Assembly: GCA_041739525.1 (NCBI GenBank)
Contig: JBGSNQ010000112.1
Span: 10,883 to 74,882 of the forward strand
Origin: DATJGR01 sp041739525
Lineage (GTDB): Bacteria > Pseudomonadota > Gammaproteobacteria > Pseudomonadales > Azotimanducaceae
Length of the DNA: 64,000 nucleotides
Direction: 5' to 3'
Below, piece by piece: positions 62,088 to 64,000 of this stretch (position 1 is its first letter; every line of letters begins with the position of its first letter). A model generated the notes under the pieces. That model was not told where the DNA came from. It did no database searches and was given only the letters and a program-made list of their open reading frames with translations. A program made the translations under genes and the position numbers.

Positions 62088-63602
62088 ATGCGCATCATCG
62101 TCGCGGAAATGAGCCACGAAACGAACACCTTCTCGCCGGTGGTTACAGACCTCGCGCGCTTCTCTCACGGCGCGCCGGTGCCACAGGAAGGCGAAGCCGC
62201 GATTGCGACGTTTCGCGGCACGGCCACTTGCCTGGGCGGATTCATCGCCGTCTGCGAGTCGGTAGGCGCGCAGATCGTTCTGCCGATCGCTGCCGGCGCA
62301 CCGCCGAGCGGGCGCGTAGAAGACGCCGCGTTCGAATACATCGCGCAGAAAATCGTCGCCGCTGCCGCTAAAGGATGCGACGCGATCATGCTCGACCTGC
62401 ACGGCGCAATGGCCACCAGGACCTATGACGACGGCGAAGGCGAGTTGTTGCGCCGCATCCGTGAGGTTGCGCCGAACGTGCCGATTGCCCTGGCGCTCGA
62501 CATGCACGCGAACCTCTATCCGGAAATGGTGGCGCGCGCCGACGTGATCGCCGGTTATCAGACCTATCCGCACATCGACATGGACGGAACGGCAGAACGG
62601 GCCGGACGCGCGCTACTGAAAATGCTCGATGGTTCTGCGAAGCCGACCATGGTGTGGGGCAACGCGCCGATGCTGCCGCACGTGATGCGTCAGGGCACCG
62701 ACGACTTCCCGAACGCGCAGCTGCAGGCGCGCGCTCGCGAAATGGAACAGGAAGGCGCATTGGCGGTCAGCCTCTTCACCGGCTTCCCGCACGCCGACAT
62801 CGAACAGGCCGGCCTGTCGGTGGTCGTGGTCACCGACGGCGATAAGGATCAGGCGGAGGTGTGGCGCGACGAGTTGCTCGATCGTGCGTGGAACGACCGT
62901 GCCGCATTCGTGTATCGACCCGATCCGCTGGCCGATTCCGTTGCCCGGGCGAAAAAGCTCGGCGACGAACCCGGCACTCCTGACTCTAAGAAAGGCCCTG
63001 TGGTACTGCTCGACCACTACGACAACACCGCCTCGGGCGGAACGATGGACACCACCGAAGTGCTCGCGGAAATCCTGCGGCAGGGCCTGCAGGACGTCGC
63101 CGTATTCGGCATCTTCGATCCCGAAGCGGTACAGGAAATGGTGCGCGCTGGCGTAGGCAACACCGTAACGGTTTCGCTGGGGGGCAAGCAGCCCATGCCG
63201 TCGATTCAACGGCAGAGTCGGCCATTGACCGTCACCGGCCGCGTCAAACTGATTTCCGACGGCGCGTTTCCCGCCACCGTCGCGATGTCGCGTGGCGTGA
63301 CGATGCGTATGGGCACCACAGTTGTGCTGTCCACCGGGAACGTCGACATCGTGGTGATCTCGCGTCACATCGAACCGTTCGACCCGGGTTGCTTTACGTC
63401 GGTGGGTATCGATCCGAGCCGTCGCAAATACCTGATGCTCAAGAGTCGCATCCATTATCGGGTGGGCTTCAAGAAGCTGGCGAAATCGATCGTCGAGTGT
63501 GCCGGCGTCGGCGTATGTACATCCGACTATTCCGAGCTCTCGTTCAAAAAGGTGCGGCGCCCGATTTACCCGCTCGATGGTGTGAACACGCGCGAACGGT
63601 GA
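62088..63602 (+). CDS. M81 family metallopeptidase (MlrC-like), second copy
   Basis: A 504-residue M81/MlrC protein from the ATG at 62088. It keeps AEMSHETNTFSPV, IMLDLHGAMATRTYDDGEGE, ALDMHANLYPEMV and YPHIDMDGTAE, which contain the likely zinc ligands, and DNTASGGTMDTTE in the C-terminal domain. It differs clearly from the copy at 20167 in its C-terminal half, so the two are not a recent duplication. It is divergent from the POT transporter, suggesting cleavage of imported peptides or peptide-like compounds. Confidence 0.92.
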   Translation: MRIIVAEMSHETNTFSPVVTDLARFSHGAPVPQEGEAAIATFRGTATCLGGFIAVCESVGAQIVLPIAAGAPPSGRVEDAAFEYIAQKIVAAAAKGCDAIMLDLHGAMATRTYDDGEGELLRRIREVAPNVPIALALDMHANLYPEMVARADVIAGYQTYPHIDMDGTAERAGRALLKMLDGSAKPTMVWGNAPMLPHVMRQGTDDFPNAQLQARAREMEQEGALAVSLFTGFPHADIEQAGLSVVVVTDGDKDQAEVWRDELLDRAWNDRAAFVYRPDPLADSVARAKKLGDEPGTPDSKKGPVVLLDHYDNTASGGTMDTTEVLAEILRQGLQDVAVFGIFDPEAVQEMVRAGVGNTVTVSLGGKQPMPSIQRQSRPLTVTGRVKLISDGAFPATVAMSRGVTMRMGTTVVLSTGNVDIVVISRHIEPFDPGCFTSVGIDPSRRKYLMLKSRIHYRVGFKKLAKSIVECAGVGVCTSDYSELSFKKVRRPIYPLDGVNTRER

Positions 63603-63605
63603 CGG

Positions 63606-64000
63606 CTAGCCGGCGCTCTTCAACGTATACAGCAGTGCATCGAGATCGACGTTGCCGCCGGTGACAATCACGCCGATGCGCGGCGCGCGGCGCGATACCG
63701 GCGCTTCCATCAGCGCGGCCAACGGCACGGCACCCGAAGGTTCCACCACGAGCTTCATGCGTTCGAAGATCAGGCGCGTTGCCGCGATGATCGCGCTTTC
63801 GCTTGCGAGTTCTACCGTCACGCGGTGGCTCGACAGGATGTCGAAGTTGATCTGACCGAGCGGCGTGCGCAGGCCATCCGCAATGGTGGCCGGATTGCGC
63901 ATCGGCTCGATGCGGCCGTTCGCGAGCGAACGGAACGCATCGTCGGCGCGCGATGGCTCGGCTGCGATCACGTCCACATCGGGATCGATGCCGCGCGCCG
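63606..64000 (-). CDS. Threonine/serine dehydratase-like PLP enzyme, C-terminal part
   Basis: This is the C-terminal roughly 130 residues of a type II PLP-fold enzyme; the rest lies beyond the window's right end. VEPSGAVPLAALM and GVIVTGGNVDLDALLYTL are the typical end of threonine or serine dehydratases and serine racemases (the SGA and GGN-like cofactor contacts). The product would be 2-oxobutanoate or pyruvate if a dehydratase. It is convergent with the M81 gene, 3 bases apart. Confidence 0.85.
   Translation of the reverse strand, partial: ARGIDPDVDVIAAEPSRADDAFRSLANGRIEPMRNPATIADGLRTPLGQINFDILSSHRVTVELASESAIIAATRLIFERMKLVVEPSGAVPLAALMEAPVSRRAPRIGVIVTGGNVDLDALLYTLKSAG

Noticed and set aside
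1..64000. CRISPR arrays, tRNA, rRNA, intact transposases, integrases or toxin-antitoxin pairs
   Set aside because: I looked for repeat-spacer patterns, cloverleaf arms, DDE or recombinase motifs and small gene pairs and found none that hold up.

Overview
The window is about 64 kb of dense chromosome, mostly around 60% G+C by eye, from a Gram-negative bacterium. Lipobox signal peptides, a MarC inner-membrane protein, a POT peptide transporter, Lhr helicase, Lon protease and many acyl-CoA enzymes suggest a soil or water Pseudomonadota, probably a gammaproteobacterium. The exact group cannot be fixed from sequence alone. I found no rRNA, tRNA, CRISPR array or intact insertion sequence.

Layout. 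(1) 1-14 kb: the 3' part of lhr; a GNAT-pentapeptide fusion; CYTH and DUF4760-like genes; a degenerate EAL protein; an HDAC-like deacetylase; an SDR/enoyl-CoA hydratase pair; a tight + strand operon (APH kinase, SnoaL-like, GNAT, LLM oxidoreductase, dgkA); and an acyl-CoA ligase/APH kinase pair. (2) 14-19 kb: a MerR-type regulator and a two-gene secreted protease unit (S8 subtilase lipoprotein plus a PrcB-like partner). The regulator and the protease have promoters of matching architecture carrying TGTACA elements. (3) 19-24.6 kb: an ACAD10/11-type kinase, then an M81 (MlrC-like) metallopeptidase, a MORN/Sel1 protein and a class III aminotransferase in overlapping order. (4) 24.6-30.3 kb: a lower-G+C accessory island with long non-coding stretches, carrying a secreted S74-chaperone protein, a pyruvyl-transferase-like protein, an unknown protein and a GSCFA protein. 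(5) 30.3-43.4 kb: NUDIX, LLM and GNAT-NUDIX genes, an SDR lacking YxxxK, dimeric dUTPase, a VOC protein, a hydroxyacid dehydrogenase, a CTAG-rich tandem repeat, two acyl-CoA dehydrogenases, lon, and a two-subunit molybdenum hydroxylase. (6) 43.5-55 kb: a membrane-anchored alpha/beta hydrolase, marC, a second degenerate EAL protein, an M3 oligopeptidase, an operon of quinone reductase-like, methyltransferase, carboxyltransferase and tandem-GFA genes, and a decayed DUF6090-type gene. (7) 55.5-64 kb: a GST, a TPP enzyme, a DsbA-like protein, a zinc alcohol dehydrogenase, a small lipoprotein, NUDIX, a POT transporter, a second M81 peptidase and the end of a threonine-dehydratase-like gene.

Functional themes are acyl-CoA and hydroxyacid catabolism, peptide uptake and hydrolysis (POT, two M81, M3, S8, Lon), nucleotide-pool cleaning (three NUDIX proteins and a dUTPase) and surface or secreted functions on the island. 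The most novel-looking signal is the shared promoter architecture linking the MerR-like gene to the S8/PrcB protease pair. Start codons were moved from the longest open frame wherever a ribosome binding site, signal peptide or promoter argued for it.
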